From Candidatus Nitrosopumilus sp. (GTDB lineage: Archaea > Thermoproteota > Nitrososphaeria > Nitrososphaerales > Nitrosopumilaceae): DNA of 64,000 nucleotides. Where the stretch lies: positions 1 to 64,000 of the forward strand of contig QOOS01000007.1 in the NCBI GenBank assembly GCA_003331425.1, in the 5' to 3' direction. The notes beneath the pieces were generated by a model. The model had not been told where the DNA came from. It was given only the letters and a program-made list of their open reading frames with translations, and did no database searches. A program made the position numbers and the translations under genes. Shown piece after piece: positions 37,045 to 45,139 of the stretch. Position 1 is the first letter of the stretch, and every line of letters starts with the position of its first letter.

Positions 37045-37464
37045 ATGATTCAGTGTATGTCTCGATATGAGAAATTACTTCACATGTTAATGGATTATGA
37101 ACCCACAATCATACTAACAGCTATTAGCGATACATCTGGAAATATTATATGGAATACAGTTAGAGATGACTCTGAAATTAAAATTCCACTACCAGAAATT
37201 AAAAAAACACTTGTACGTGAATCCTCTGATTGGATAAATCGATGTAAAATAGAGGACTCTGATGATCTTGGTAGAGCTATGTATCATATTGCATCTTTTC
37301 AAAAAGTAAAACAAGTTACTATTCCCCTTGATGCATTTCATATGTTGTTGATCTATGTTGATAACACTCCTCTCAAGAAAACAAAAACAAAAAGTTATGG
37401 TAGATATGTCCAAATGGGAAAAATCATGTCTATAGTTGATTTTGTTAATACTTTTGAAGAATAA
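37045..37464 (+). CDS. roadblock/LC7-like small protein (thaumarchaeal family), copy A
   Basis: The 139-residue protein and the next gene share a layout: YEKLLHMLMDYEPTI helix, a strand with AISDTSGNIIWN, a helix with a Trp near 60, then two strands QVTIPLDAFHMLLIYVDN and a final helix VQMGKIMSIVDFV. This looks like the profilin-like roadblock/LC7 fold found in many thaumarchaeal small proteins (DUF6659-like). Such folds serve as dimeric adaptors in small-GTPase systems. No partner GTPase is adjacent. A later start at ATG 37057 would remove four residues. Confidence 0.6.
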   Translation: MIQCMSRYEKLLHMLMDYEPTIILTAISDTSGNIIWNTVRDDSEIKIPLPEIKKTLVRESSDWINRCKIEDSDDLGRAMYHIASFQKVKQVTIPLDAFHMLLIYVDNTPLKKTKTKSYGRYVQMGKIMSIVDFVNTFEE

Positions 37465-37537
37465 TTATTTGGAATAATTTGGCACTAGAATTAGTAATTT
37501 CGAAGATTATATTAACCGAAATGCTATTGATCAGATA

Positions 37538-37939
37538 ATGGAAAAATATGAACAGCTTTTGAATATGCTAATGGATTTTAACGAATCTGTTAGATTTGCA
37601 GCAGTCTCTGATGGAAGTGGAAATTTACTTTGGAATAGTCAAAGAGATGGAGTTTCTAATATTGTTCCAATTGAAAAGACAAAGGCAACAATGTCTAGAT
37701 CTAGAGGTGAATGGGATGATTATGCTTCATCTGCTGAAATTATAGGTGACGGCATGTACTCTATTACTTCATATGCTAAAATTAAACGAATAACTATTCC
37801 TCTTTCTGATGGTAACATGCTATTTGTTAGTGTAAATAACAAACCCATGAAAAATGCAAAAAATACAAGTTATGGTCATCTTGTCGAAATGGGTGAGATT
37901 CTTTCAATTGTAGAGTTTGTAGAATCCAAAAACTTTTGA
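37538..37939 (+). CDS. roadblock/LC7-like small protein (thaumarchaeal family), copy B
   Basis: The 133-residue protein is a paralogue of copy A, matching from YEQLLNMLMDFNESV through AVSDGSGNLLWNS, RITIPLSDGNMLFVSVNN and GHLVEMGEILSIVEFV. The pair arose by tandem duplication with 73 bases between them. Sequence similarity is clear over the whole length; the fold assignment is inference and the biochemical role is unknown. Confidence 0.62.
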   Translation: MEKYEQLLNMLMDFNESVRFAAVSDGSGNLLWNSQRDGVSNIVPIEKTKATMSRSRGEWDDYASSAEIIGDGMYSITSYAKIKRITIPLSDGNMLFVSVNNKPMKNAKNTSYGHLVEMGEILSIVEFVESKNF

Positions 37940-37969
37940 AATTTCTAAATTTAATTACGCTGTGATTTT

Positions 37970-38125
37970 ATGAATGATTTCGTTGCCAAATGTCGAAAAT
38001 GTACCTCAAAAATTTTAATTCCTGATCAGGGTCCTTGCACTGATTTAGAATTCATGGATTACATTGTAGGATGTGGAAAACAATGTAAATGTGGAGAAAA
38101 TGATTGGGAACTCTTACCTCAATAA
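37970..38125 (+). CDS. 51-residue Cys-rich protein
   Basis: The ATG-started frame encodes KCRKCTSK near residues 8-11 and CGKQCKCGENDW near 35-41, giving five or six Cys in knuckle spacing, so a zinc-binding micro-protein is likely. It follows the roadblock-like pair by 30 bases on the same strand. No family recognised. Confidence 0.55.
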   Translation: MNDFVAKCRKCTSKILIPDQGPCTDLEFMDYIVGCGKQCKCGENDWELLPQ

Positions 38126-38133
38126 TTTTTTAA

Positions 38134-38433
38134 TTATTTTCTTGGTCTTCTTCTAGGATTTAATTCATAAAATCTTTCAATATTATCTAACCATTTTTTA
38201 GTTTCAGGTAAACGCGAACGTGCATGTGGTTTTTTTCCATTTTTTGATAATATTTCACTATGATTTTTGTAAAATTGGTCTATTTCATTAATCATTATAT
38301 CTAAAAACTCTGATGCATCTTTAGCTTCTACACTTTTTGGTTCTCTATGAACCATGATAGATTTGACTAGTGTATCTACTTTTGCTACTTTGATTTTATA
38401 TTCGCTTAAAATTCTATATTCAAAAGATATCAT
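38134..38433 (-). CDS. hypothetical protein
   Basis: Not recognised. The 99-residue basic protein is mostly helical (EYRILSEYKIKVAKVDTLVK; DASEFLDIMINEIDQFYKNH) and ends with a Pro/Arg-rich tail (ELNPRRRPRK). It may bind nucleic acid, judged by charge alone. Confidence 0.6.
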   Translation of the reverse strand: MISFEYRILSEYKIKVAKVDTLVKSIMVHREPKSVEAKDASEFLDIMINEIDQFYKNHSEILSKNGKKPHARSRLPETKKWLDNIERFYELNPRRRPRK

Positions 38434-38495
38434 TTGCTTATTTTTTTTAATCAGTCTATGTATACTTTGGTATATCTGTAAAATTCTTTTCAGAT

Positions 38496-39008
38496 TTACC
38501 CATACATTGTTTTAGCTGTTGTTTCATCTGTCAAATTATTTTTTGATGAAAAGCTGCTAAAATTTGAACGTAGTATTTTTTGAACATGCCCTGAAACCCT
38601 GGCTACATTATCCCAAACATTATGAAATGAAATTCTATTCAAATTTTGTTCATCCACATGAGAAAAAATTGCCAAACCTGCTATTATTTCGCCATCTTTA
38701 ATCCATTGATGTCCCATATTGCATATTGTACAAATCTCACTAATCTCCATAATTGTTTTCGAAAATGAAGGATTTTTACTGATTAGTAATTTTGAATCTT
38801 CTGGTGGGAATCTCATATTCACATTAATGTGTATTCTATCTTCTCTGTTAGCATTTTTACTGACAATTACATTTGTTCCAACATGAAATTGCCAGTCTAC
38901 TAGATCACTTTTCTGTTTTATTTTTTCAGTTTGATCTTCATATTTTACGTTAGTAATTCTGATAAATTCTTCCACTAATTGTTTCATTTCTGTTGATGTT
39001 TTTGTCAT
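38496..39008 (-). CDS. hypothetical protein
   Basis: Not recognised. The 170-residue soluble protein has an alpha-beta-alpha look: helix MKQLVEEFIRITN, strands VDWQFHVGTNVIVS and RIHINVNMRFPPED, helices through ICTICNMGHQWI, a strand IIAGLAIFSHVDE and a long helix with HNVWDNVARVSGHV. This arrangement recalls small two-domain chaperone-like folds (type III chaperone or DUF2299-like), but I cannot assign it. Confidence 0.6.
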   Translation of the reverse strand: MTKTSTEMKQLVEEFIRITNVKYEDQTEKIKQKSDLVDWQFHVGTNVIVSKNANREDRIHINVNMRFPPEDSKLLISKNPSFSKTIMEISEICTICNMGHQWIKDGEIIAGLAIFSHVDEQNLNRISFHNVWDNVARVSGHVQKILRSNFSSFSSKNNLTDETTAKTMYG

Positions 39009-39056
39009 AACGTTACTTTTTTTTGTTAGTTATATTTTTGATTGAAGAAAAAAAAG

Positions 39057-39197
39057 TTAACAATTGTGCCCACCACAGCCACAAGAGTCATGTCCCTCAC
39101 TACCCTGAGATTCTTTACCTGCACATCTGGAACATTTGTTTGATCCTGTTGGTGAGAAAAAACCAATTCCACATGATACGCATTTCATATTTGCCAT
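39057..39197 (-). CDS. 46-residue zinc-ribbon protein
   Basis: A short frame from ATG 39197 encodes MKCVSCGIGFFSP, KCSRCAG and a Gly/His/Cys-rich tail (SCGCGGHNC). Two Cys-x2-Cys pairs form a classical zinc ribbon; the His/Cys tail could add a second metal site. It lies upstream of nothing on its strand within 49 bases except the hypothetical at 38496-39008, which it precedes. Confidence 0.65.
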   Translation of the reverse strand: MANMKCVSCGIGFFSPTGSNKCSRCAGKESQGSEGHDSCGCGGHNC

Positions 39198-39261
39198 ATC
39201 TTTGCTGAAAAATTGCAGTATTTATTGAATACGTTTTGATTCACAAAAATGATTTTTTTAG

Positions 39262-39582
39262 TTATTCACTTTTTTTAAAAACACGATATTCTCCAATGAT
39301 TGAATTACATTGGTGACATGTGTACTGTCCTCTTTCTATTAGTATTAAGCCATCTGCAACTGCTTCGTTTGGTTTTTCTTCAATCTGTATTTTAGTTGGA
39401 CCCTCGAATTCTGAATTACATTGTTTACAAAAATGTCTAATCATTTTTGTTGTATCGAGTTTTTCAAGTTTTCCTAAAAAATATTTTTCCATGTTTGGAA
39501 CTAGTTTTGATTCTTTGACTTGTTCATCAGTGAGATCTGCTTTAACCCATCCGCCTGAACCTTCTAGTTGAATCTCTGTCAA
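39262..39582 (-). CDS. zinc-ribbon-type hypothetical protein
   Basis: This 106-residue protein has two Cys-x2-Cys motifs, FCKQCNSEF (~52-55) and TCHQCNSII (~90-93), framing a strand-rich region, so one zinc site is likely. The N-terminal half (GSGGWVKADLTDEQV) is polar. Divergent from the Mrr-like gene. No family assigned. Confidence 0.65.
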   Translation of the reverse strand: MTEIQLEGSGGWVKADLTDEQVKESKLVPNMEKYFLGKLEKLDTTKMIRHFCKQCNSEFEGPTKIQIEEKPNEAVADGLILIERGQYTCHQCNSIIGEYRVFKKSE

Positions 39583-39624
39583 TTTGATTATCTATTTTAA
39601 TTGCTATTAATAAGTCAAAATGAA

Positions 39625-40368
39625 ATGGATTCAATGTATGATTTATCTAATCTTGATAATACATTTGGTCGTGAATTTGAAGAATTTATGATTAAATTAT
39701 TTGAAAAATTAGGTTATTCAACTACTGTAACAAATCGTTCAAAAGAGTATGGATGTGATATGATGTTACAACAATCTAACTATCGTATTGCAGTTCAAAC
39801 TACTCGTTCAGAATCTGAATTAACTTTTACTTCGGTTCAAAGAGTATTGGATTCTTCAAGAAAATATAATTCTCAAATGTCTATTGTTATTACTAACAAC
39901 AAATTTCTTTCTTCTGCAAAAAACTTAGCCAAAATTAAAAATGTAGTTTTGATAGATCGTAAAAAATTATTGGAATTAATTGATTTATCCAATCTATCTG
40001 TAAATGAAAATAAAGATTTAGTTCAATTTTGTAAAAATATTAAAAATGAATTAATCAAACAAGATATTGATAAGGAAATTTTAAAATTTTTGGGTCTTGA
40101 CATTCCTAAAGTTGATCATAGTTTGTTAACAAAGGACAGCTATGGAAGACCACATCCCCTTAATAATAAAAAAGAAAAATTAATTGATATTTTTAAAGAA
40201 ATTCGAGGTGATGAAGATTTATCTGTTCAAAAAAATATTTTATTAAATTTTATGAGCAAATACCCCTTGATGTTTGGAACTAAGGCCGATTCAGAAATAT
40301 TTTTACTTAATATGGTTACGGAATTAGTAATTTTTAAACCAAAAACTGATTATTATAATTTGGTTTAA
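39625..40368 (+). CDS. Mrr-like restriction-endonuclease-fold protein, altered active site
   Basis: The ~247-residue protein has an N-terminal PD-(D/E)xK-like domain: GREFEEFMIKLFEKLGYSTTV (first helix), then GCDMML with the metal-binding Asp and IAVQTTRSE where Mrr-type enzymes have Q-x-K. The Lys is replaced by Thr, so catalysis is doubtful unless a neighbouring Lys or Arg substitutes. The strand MSIVITNNKFLSSAKNLA is typical of the family. The C-terminal 100 residues are helical and unrecognised. I use ATG 39625; an upstream TTG at 39601 is possible. No methylase is adjacent. Confidence 0.65.
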   Translation: MDSMYDLSNLDNTFGREFEEFMIKLFEKLGYSTTVTNRSKEYGCDMMLQQSNYRIAVQTTRSESELTFTSVQRVLDSSRKYNSQMSIVITNNKFLSSAKNLAKIKNVVLIDRKKLLELIDLSNLSVNENKDLVQFCKNIKNELIKQDIDKEILKFLGLDIPKVDHSLLTKDSYGRPHPLNNKKEKLIDIFKEIRGDEDLSVQKNILLNFMSKYPLMFGTKADSEIFLLNMVTELVIFKPKTDYYNLV

Positions 40369-40466
40369 TTTTCATCATTCTCGCCATCTCTGTTGATATT
40401 TTCACATTCTGGCATTGATTGAGATAATTGATCATCTTGCTTAATTAGATAATCAAGTGTGTTCAT
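40365..40466 (-). CDS. possible 33-residue acidic peptide
   Basis: A short ATG frame encodes a polar, acidic peptide (NTLDYLIKQDDQLSQSM, then Asn/Asp/Glu-rich). It overlaps the end of the Mrr-like gene by four bases. Nothing beyond the open frame supports it, so it may be spurious. Confidence 0.25.
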   Translation of the reverse strand: MNTLDYLIKQDDQLSQSMPECENINRDGENDEN

Positions 40467-40555
40467 AATTTTACTTTTCCTTATTCTTTTTATTTTTAAC
40501 TTGCATATCTTTGACCAAACATTATTAGTCGTGTTAAAGAAAGTACAGAAAGATA

Positions 40556-40702
40556 ATGGGTAAAATTTCTTTGATTATGGGTATAGTTATTGGAATTGTA
40601 TTTTCAGTTGCATTTCCGGAAGTTGCTCAAAGCATTAATGATTTTCTTATGCCTACAATAATTTCAATAACTGATCAATTGTTTAATTGGATAATTCAAT
40701 AA
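40556..40702 (+). CDS. 48-residue membrane micro-protein
   Basis: The ATG frame encodes an N-terminal hydrophobic helix (ISLIMGIVIGIVFSVAF) and an amphipathic C-terminal helix (FLMPTIISITDQLFNWIIQ). The composition is that of a small membrane protein. It lies 55 bases before trmI on the same strand. Function unknown. Confidence 0.55.
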   Translation: MGKISLIMGIVIGIVFSVAFPEVAQSINDFLMPTIISITDQLFNWIIQ

Positions 40703-40757
40703 TTCATTTATCTGTTTATGGACAAAGATTCTTATCTTAAATTTTTAGAAAAATACC

Positions 40758-41666
40758 ATGACAAAAATTAAACAAAATTCTCCTGTATTGTTCTTTTACA
40801 ACAATTCTAAAAAATGGTTAATGAATATTTCAAAAAAAGAATCCTTTCACACACACATTGGGGTAATCAAACATTCTGATGCCATTGGAAAAGAATATGG
40901 CTCTAGATTGATGACTAACAAAGACAAGTACGTGTACTTGTTGGAACCTACAATGTATGATTATATTATGAAAATACAGCATGGAACTCAAATTGTATAT
41001 CCTAAAGATCTTGGATATATCGCTGCACGCGCAGGAATTAAAGATGGACAAAAAATATTGGAAATTGGAACTGGTAGCGGTTCTTTGACATCCTTTGTTG
41101 CAAGTATTGTAAAACCTCGAGGTCATGTTTACACTTTTGATGTAGATGACAAGTTCATGAAAATTGCAGAAAAAAATATCCGTAGAAGTGGTCTTTCAAA
41201 ATATGTCACTCAGCACAATTTGGATTTAAAAACATCCAAGGAAATTCCTGTTACTGAGATGGATGTTGCCTTGATTGATTTAGGTGATCCTTGGATTGTA
41301 ATTCCTAAAGTTAGACAAATGTTGAAGGGCAGTGGTGCTATATTTGCAATATGTCCAACAATGAATCAGTTAGAAAAATTAACTATGGCATTAGTTGAAA
41401 ATGAATTTACTGATATTGAATCAACAGAACATATCATTAGAACCATTGAGGCTAGAGAAGGAAAAACTAGACATTCATTTCAGGGTATTGGACATACTAC
41501 TTACTTGTGTTTTGCAAGAAAAGCATTTTTTGGAAAAACTAAAGCAAAAACAACCACTAAAGCAAAAACAACCACTAAAGCAAAAACAACCACTAAAGCA
41601 AAAACAACCACTAAAGCAAAAACAACCACTAAAGCAAAAACAACCCGAAAAAAAACAAAAAACTAG
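40758..41666 (+). CDS. trmI: tRNA (adenine-N1)-methyltransferase TrmI with Lys/Thr repeat tail
   Basis: This 302-residue protein has the TrmI N-terminal beta domain, then the class I methyltransferase core: QIVYPKDLGYIAARAGIKDGQ (~75-95), motif I LEIGTGSGSLTSF (~98-110), DVDDKFMKIAEKNI and the ALIDLGDPW motif (~172-180) in place of the usual D-x-PxPW. It methylates A57/A58 in the T-loop of tRNAs. The last ~45 residues are six TKAKTT repeats plus RKKTKN, a basic disordered tail not found in standard TrmI. Confidence 0.9.
   Translation: MTKIKQNSPVLFFYNNSKKWLMNISKKESFHTHIGVIKHSDAIGKEYGSRLMTNKDKYVYLLEPTMYDYIMKIQHGTQIVYPKDLGYIAARAGIKDGQKILEIGTGSGSLTSFVASIVKPRGHVYTFDVDDKFMKIAEKNIRRSGLSKYVTQHNLDLKTSKEIPVTEMDVALIDLGDPWIVIPKVRQMLKGSGAIFAICPTMNQLEKLTMALVENEFTDIESTEHIIRTIEAREGKTRHSFQGIGHTTYLCFARKAFFGKTKAKTTTKAKTTTKAKTTTKAKTTTKAKTTTKAKTTRKKTKN
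41538..41645 (+). repeat. 18-bp tandem repeat encoding Thr-Lys-Ala-Lys-Thr-Thr
   Basis: Six exact copies of ACTAAAGCAAAAACAACC lie in frame at the end of trmI, 21 bases before the stop codon. Copies are identical at synonymous positions. Confidence 0.95.
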
Positions 41667-41726
41667 ACTAACACCAATTTTTATTCAAAACAATATTTAT
41701 TCATCTAGTAATTAGATTATTGTACG

Positions 41727-42590
41727 TTGGAACCTTTGATTTTATCTGCAACAACAATTGAAAATTTTATTGCTCCTAGAAAGTCTACTTCGAGAAAAGG
41801 TGAAAATGGCATTGTTCTGGTTGTTGGTGGAAGTTATATTTACCACGGTGCCCCTATTTTGTCTTCACTTGCTGCATTAAGGTCTGGAACTGATTTGGTT
41901 TATACTTCTGTACCAAAAATCAACGTTGCATCAACTCGTTCCATATCTCCTAATCTTATTGTAATTCCTCTAGTTGATCAAAAATTAACTCTTGGTGCAG
42001 TAAAGAAACTTGTTGGTGCATTACCTCGTAATTTACATTCAGCAACAATTGGAATGGGTCTTGCAATACAAGAAAAAAACTCATTGTTACATCTTGTAAA
42101 ATCCCTGTTAGATAGGGATGTTAGATTGTCTTTAGATGCAAGTGCATTAATTCCTGAGGTGTTGCCTATTTTAGCTAACAAAAATGTTGTAGTAACTCCT
42201 CATGCTGGAGAATTTAAAAGATTATTTGGAGAGATTCTTTCAGATTCAACTTCTGAAAGAATTAACTTGGTTGAGCAAAATGCTTTGAAATATGGTATTA
42301 CTATTTTGTTAAAAGGTCCTACTGATGTTATTTCTGATGGTAATATGACTTATCTTTGTGAAAAAAATACTCCTGCAATGACTGTTGGAGGAACTGGTGA
42401 TGTATTATCTGGATTAGTTGCAGGATTATTGTCTAATAATCGGAATTGTCTGGAATCTGCAGCTGCTGCAAGTTTTATTTGTAGTCTAGCTGGAAAAGAA
42501 ATTCAATCTAAATTAGGACTACATATCACATCTATGGATTTAATTGATGAACTTCCTAATGTAATGAAGCCTTTTGATAAAATAATCTGA
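41727..42590 (+). CDS. nnrD: ADP/ATP-dependent NAD(P)H-hydrate dehydratase
   Basis: The 287-residue protein is a YjeF C-terminal-type kinase-fold enzyme. Marks: KGENGIVLVVGGSYIYHGAPILSS (~24-47), a central VVVTPHAGEFKRLFG block (~152-166), LLKGPTDVISDG (~195) and the GGTGDVLSGLVAGLL phosphate loop (~219-233). It repairs hydrated NAD(P)H. The N-terminal epimerase domain, fused in many organisms, is absent. Translation starts at TTG 41727. The M20 peptidase gene follows after five bases. Confidence 0.92.
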   Translation: MEPLILSATTIENFIAPRKSTSRKGENGIVLVVGGSYIYHGAPILSSLAALRSGTDLVYTSVPKINVASTRSISPNLIVIPLVDQKLTLGAVKKLVGALPRNLHSATIGMGLAIQEKNSLLHLVKSLLDRDVRLSLDASALIPEVLPILANKNVVVTPHAGEFKRLFGEILSDSTSERINLVEQNALKYGITILLKGPTDVISDGNMTYLCEKNTPAMTVGGTGDVLSGLVAGLLSNNRNCLESAAAASFICSLAGKEIQSKLGLHITSMDLIDELPNVMKPFDKII

Positions 42591-42595
42591 TCACT

Positions 42596-43948
42596 ATGAA
42601 TGTCTTAAAACATGTAGATAATCATATGGATGATCTGATTTTAGATCTTCAAAAATTAATTCAACAACCTAGTGTATCTGCTAAAAACGAGGGAATTGAG
42701 GAATGTGCAAAATTAGTTAAAAAATTATTAAAATCATCTGGTGTAAAATCTGAAATTTTACGATTGAAAAAGGGTGTTGCTCCTATAGTATTTGGTGAAA
42801 TTAAATCAAAATCTAATCCTGGAAAAACTTTGATGTTTTACAATCATTATGATGTTCAGCCTGCTGAACCTTTTGATTTATGGGATGACCCTCCTTTTAG
42901 CGGAGTAAGAAAAGGAAATAAAATTTTTGGACGAGGCTCTACAGATGATAAGGGTGAATTGATTACTCGAATTAAAGCAGTTGAGGCATGTTTGAAAACA
43001 ACTGGTGATGTTCCATGTAATATCAAATTTGTAATTGAGGGTGAAGAAGAAACTGGCAGTGCTCACATTGAAGAATATTTGAAAAAATATCGGAAAAAAT
43101 TTTCAAATGATGGTGTGATCTGGGAATTTGGTTATGTTGATGCTAAAAACAGACCTATCATTGGTTTGGGAATGAAGGGATTATTGTTTGTAGAACTATC
43201 TGTTCAAGAATCTATTCGAGATGCTCATTCTAGTCTAGCTGTATTAATTAAAAATCCTGCATGGAGATTGATTGAAGCTATCCAAACATTACGTGATTCT
43301 AATGGCAAAATTCTGATTAAGGATTGGTATGATGAAGTTATTCCATTTTCAAAAGAGGATTTAAAATTAATTAAAAAAGAACCCTTTGATCAAAATGTTT
43401 TCAAAAAAGAATTTGGAATTGATTCTTTTGTAGGGAATAAAAAAGATCTTGATGCAAAAAAGGCTCTAGTTGGCGATGCTACCTGTAATATTGCAGGATT
43501 TGTTTCAGGTTATACTGGAGATGGTGCTAAAACTGTTCTTCCTGGAAATGCTTTAGTGAAAATTGACTTTAGATTAATTCCTAAAATGGATCCAAAAAAA
43601 CAAGTTAATCGATTAAAAAAGCATCTAAAATCACATGGATTTTCTGATGTAAAAATTAAAATTTTTCACGGGGAGGCTGCTGCAAGAACTGATTCTTCTC
43701 ACCCTTTTGTATCTCAAGTGAAGACTGCTGCAGACAAAGCATTTGGAAAATCTATTTTGAATGTTTCAAATGCTGGTACTGGTCCGATGTATCCTTTTGT
43801 TGATATTCTAAAATCTCCTTGTATTTCAATTGGAAGTACGTACATGTTTTCTAGAATTCATTCTCCAAATGAATTTGCTCGTATTGATTTGTTAAAGAAA
43901 ACTACAAAGTGTATTTGTTTAATTATGGAAAATTTTGGAAAAAATTAA
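42596..43948 (+). CDS. M20-family metallopeptidase (dipeptidase-like)
   Basis: The 450-residue protein has the M20 metal ligands and order: His in FYNHYDVQP (~83-91), Asp in GRGSTDDKGE (~113-122), the catalytic/ligand pair in EGEEETGS (~150-157), and a lid domain (~185-340) with a dimer-interface His in RDAHSS. A final HSPNE near 430 supplies the last His. Such enzymes cleave dipeptides or deacetylate amino acids; the exact substrate is not predictable. Likely co-transcribed with nnrD; convergent with DoxX, 4-base overlap. Confidence 0.9.
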   Translation: MNVLKHVDNHMDDLILDLQKLIQQPSVSAKNEGIEECAKLVKKLLKSSGVKSEILRLKKGVAPIVFGEIKSKSNPGKTLMFYNHYDVQPAEPFDLWDDPPFSGVRKGNKIFGRGSTDDKGELITRIKAVEACLKTTGDVPCNIKFVIEGEEETGSAHIEEYLKKYRKKFSNDGVIWEFGYVDAKNRPIIGLGMKGLLFVELSVQESIRDAHSSLAVLIKNPAWRLIEAIQTLRDSNGKILIKDWYDEVIPFSKEDLKLIKKEPFDQNVFKKEFGIDSFVGNKKDLDAKKALVGDATCNIAGFVSGYTGDGAKTVLPGNALVKIDFRLIPKMDPKKQVNRLKKHLKSHGFSDVKIKIFHGEAAARTDSSHPFVSQVKTAADKAFGKSILNVSNAGTGPMYPFVDILKSPCISIGSTYMFSRIHSPNEFARIDLLKKTTKCICLIMENFGKN

Positions 43949-44364
43949 TGAAGGCATCTAGGAATTTTTTTAATTATCTGTGATAATGATATTCTTCCTG
44001 GCCCTGCAACAATGATCACTAATGCAACTGCAAGTAAAATCAAATCAAATTCAATACCATTGTCGCCAGTAATGCTTTGAGCTCCTTTGACATGAAATAT
44101 TGCACCTACCATAATTATTGAAATTATTGATGCTGAAATTCTATTCAAGACTCCGATGATTAGCAAAATTCCTGGTATTACTTCTGCTAATGCAATAACT
44201 ATGGCTAATTCTCCTGGAATTCCCATGGATGAAATCCATCCAACAAATCCTTCATTACCAAATTTACTATATCCATGAAGTATGAAAATTACTCCCATTG
44301 CTAATCTCAATCCAAAAAATACTGTGTCATTCAAGATCTTTTCTTTGATTTCTGCAGTGGTCAT
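43945..44364 (-). CDS. DoxX-family membrane protein
   Basis: The 139-residue protein has four hydrophobic segments and DoxX signatures: LRLAMGVIFILHGYSKF (~19-35), GIPGELAIVIALAEVIPGILLIIG and a GPGRISL end. DoxX-like proteins are small quinone- or redox-associated membrane proteins of mostly unknown partner. It ends four bases inside the peptidase stop. Confidence 0.82.
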   Translation of the reverse strand: MTTAEIKEKILNDTVFFGLRLAMGVIFILHGYSKFGNEGFVGWISSMGIPGELAIVIALAEVIPGILLIIGVLNRISASIISIIMVGAIFHVKGAQSITGDNGIEFDLILLAVALVIIVAGPGRISLSQIIKKIPRCLH

Positions 44365-44507
44365 TTACAAAACTCCTTTTTCATATTTTCATTAAAAGTC
44401 TCTGGTTTATTTCATTATTGTACTAAATAATATCTTAGATTCATTATGCGCATGATCTATAGTTTTTAAATTTTAGCCTTGAATTTGATCTGTATTGTAG
44501 AAAGCCC

Positions 44508-44514
44508 TTTATTA
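44508..44514 (+). promoter_or_regulatory. TATA-like box for psmB
   Basis: TTTATTA after CCC is centred 25 bases before ATG 44536, supporting that ATG over the upstream in-frame TTG at 44479. Confidence 0.4.
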
Positions 44515-44535
44515 TGTGACAAAATTATTTTAAAT

Positions 44536-45132
44536 ATGTCAATGTATATGCCAGGAGCAACTGCAGTTGGAATTACTTTTGATGGTGGTGTAGTTTTTGC
44601 AAGTGAGAAAAGGATCGCATTTGGTAATTTTCTTGTAAGTAAAACCACAAAGAAAACTTTCTCTATTACTGATAAAGTTGGTGCCACATGCGCTGGCCTT
44701 GTTGCTGATATGCAAATTTTAACTTTACAAATATCTGCTTTAGCAAAGATTAGAAAAATGGATATCAAAAGAGATGTTCCACCAAACACTGTTGCTAAAA
44801 TGATGTCAAATATGATGTATGAAAGAAGATACTTTCCATTATTGACTCAAGTAATTGTTGGTGGTGTAGTTGATAAACCAATTATGTATACTCTTGATCC
44901 TTTAGGTTCTGTATTACCTGATGACTATGCTGCAGTAGGTACTGGTGCTGAAATGGCATTGGGTGTGTTAGATCCTCAATTCAAAGAAAATATGACTAAA
45001 GATGAGGCAGTAACTCTAGCAAAACATGCAGTTCGTGCAGCATCATTAAGAGATTCTGCCAGTGGTGATGGATTAGATGTTTTAATTATCACTAAAGATG
45101 GAACTGAAGAATTTACTGAAAGTATAAAGTAA
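44536..45132 (+). CDS. psmB: proteasome subunit beta lacking the catalytic Thr1
   Basis: The 198-residue protein is a 20S proteasome beta subunit. After a short leader (MSMYMPG) the mature-type start reads Ala-Thr-Ala-Val-Gly-Ile. In catalytic archaeal beta subunits it reads Gly | Thr-Thr-Thr-Val-Gly. Aligning on Val-Gly puts Ala at position 1 and Glu at position 17 (FASEKR); Lys33 is kept. The same ATA-x-G start is, from memory, found in the second beta subunit of Sulfolobus. I infer a structural or regulatory beta subunit working beside an active one elsewhere. Start chosen from the TATA box and family length. Confidence 0.88.
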   Translation: MSMYMPGATAVGITFDGGVVFASEKRIAFGNFLVSKTTKKTFSITDKVGATCAGLVADMQILTLQISALAKIRKMDIKRDVPPNTVAKMMSNMMYERRYFPLLTQVIVGGVVDKPIMYTLDPLGSVLPDDYAAVGTGAEMALGVLDPQFKENMTKDEAVTLAKHAVRAASLRDSASGDGLDVLIITKDGTEEFTESIK

Positions 45133-45139
45133 TTTTAAA

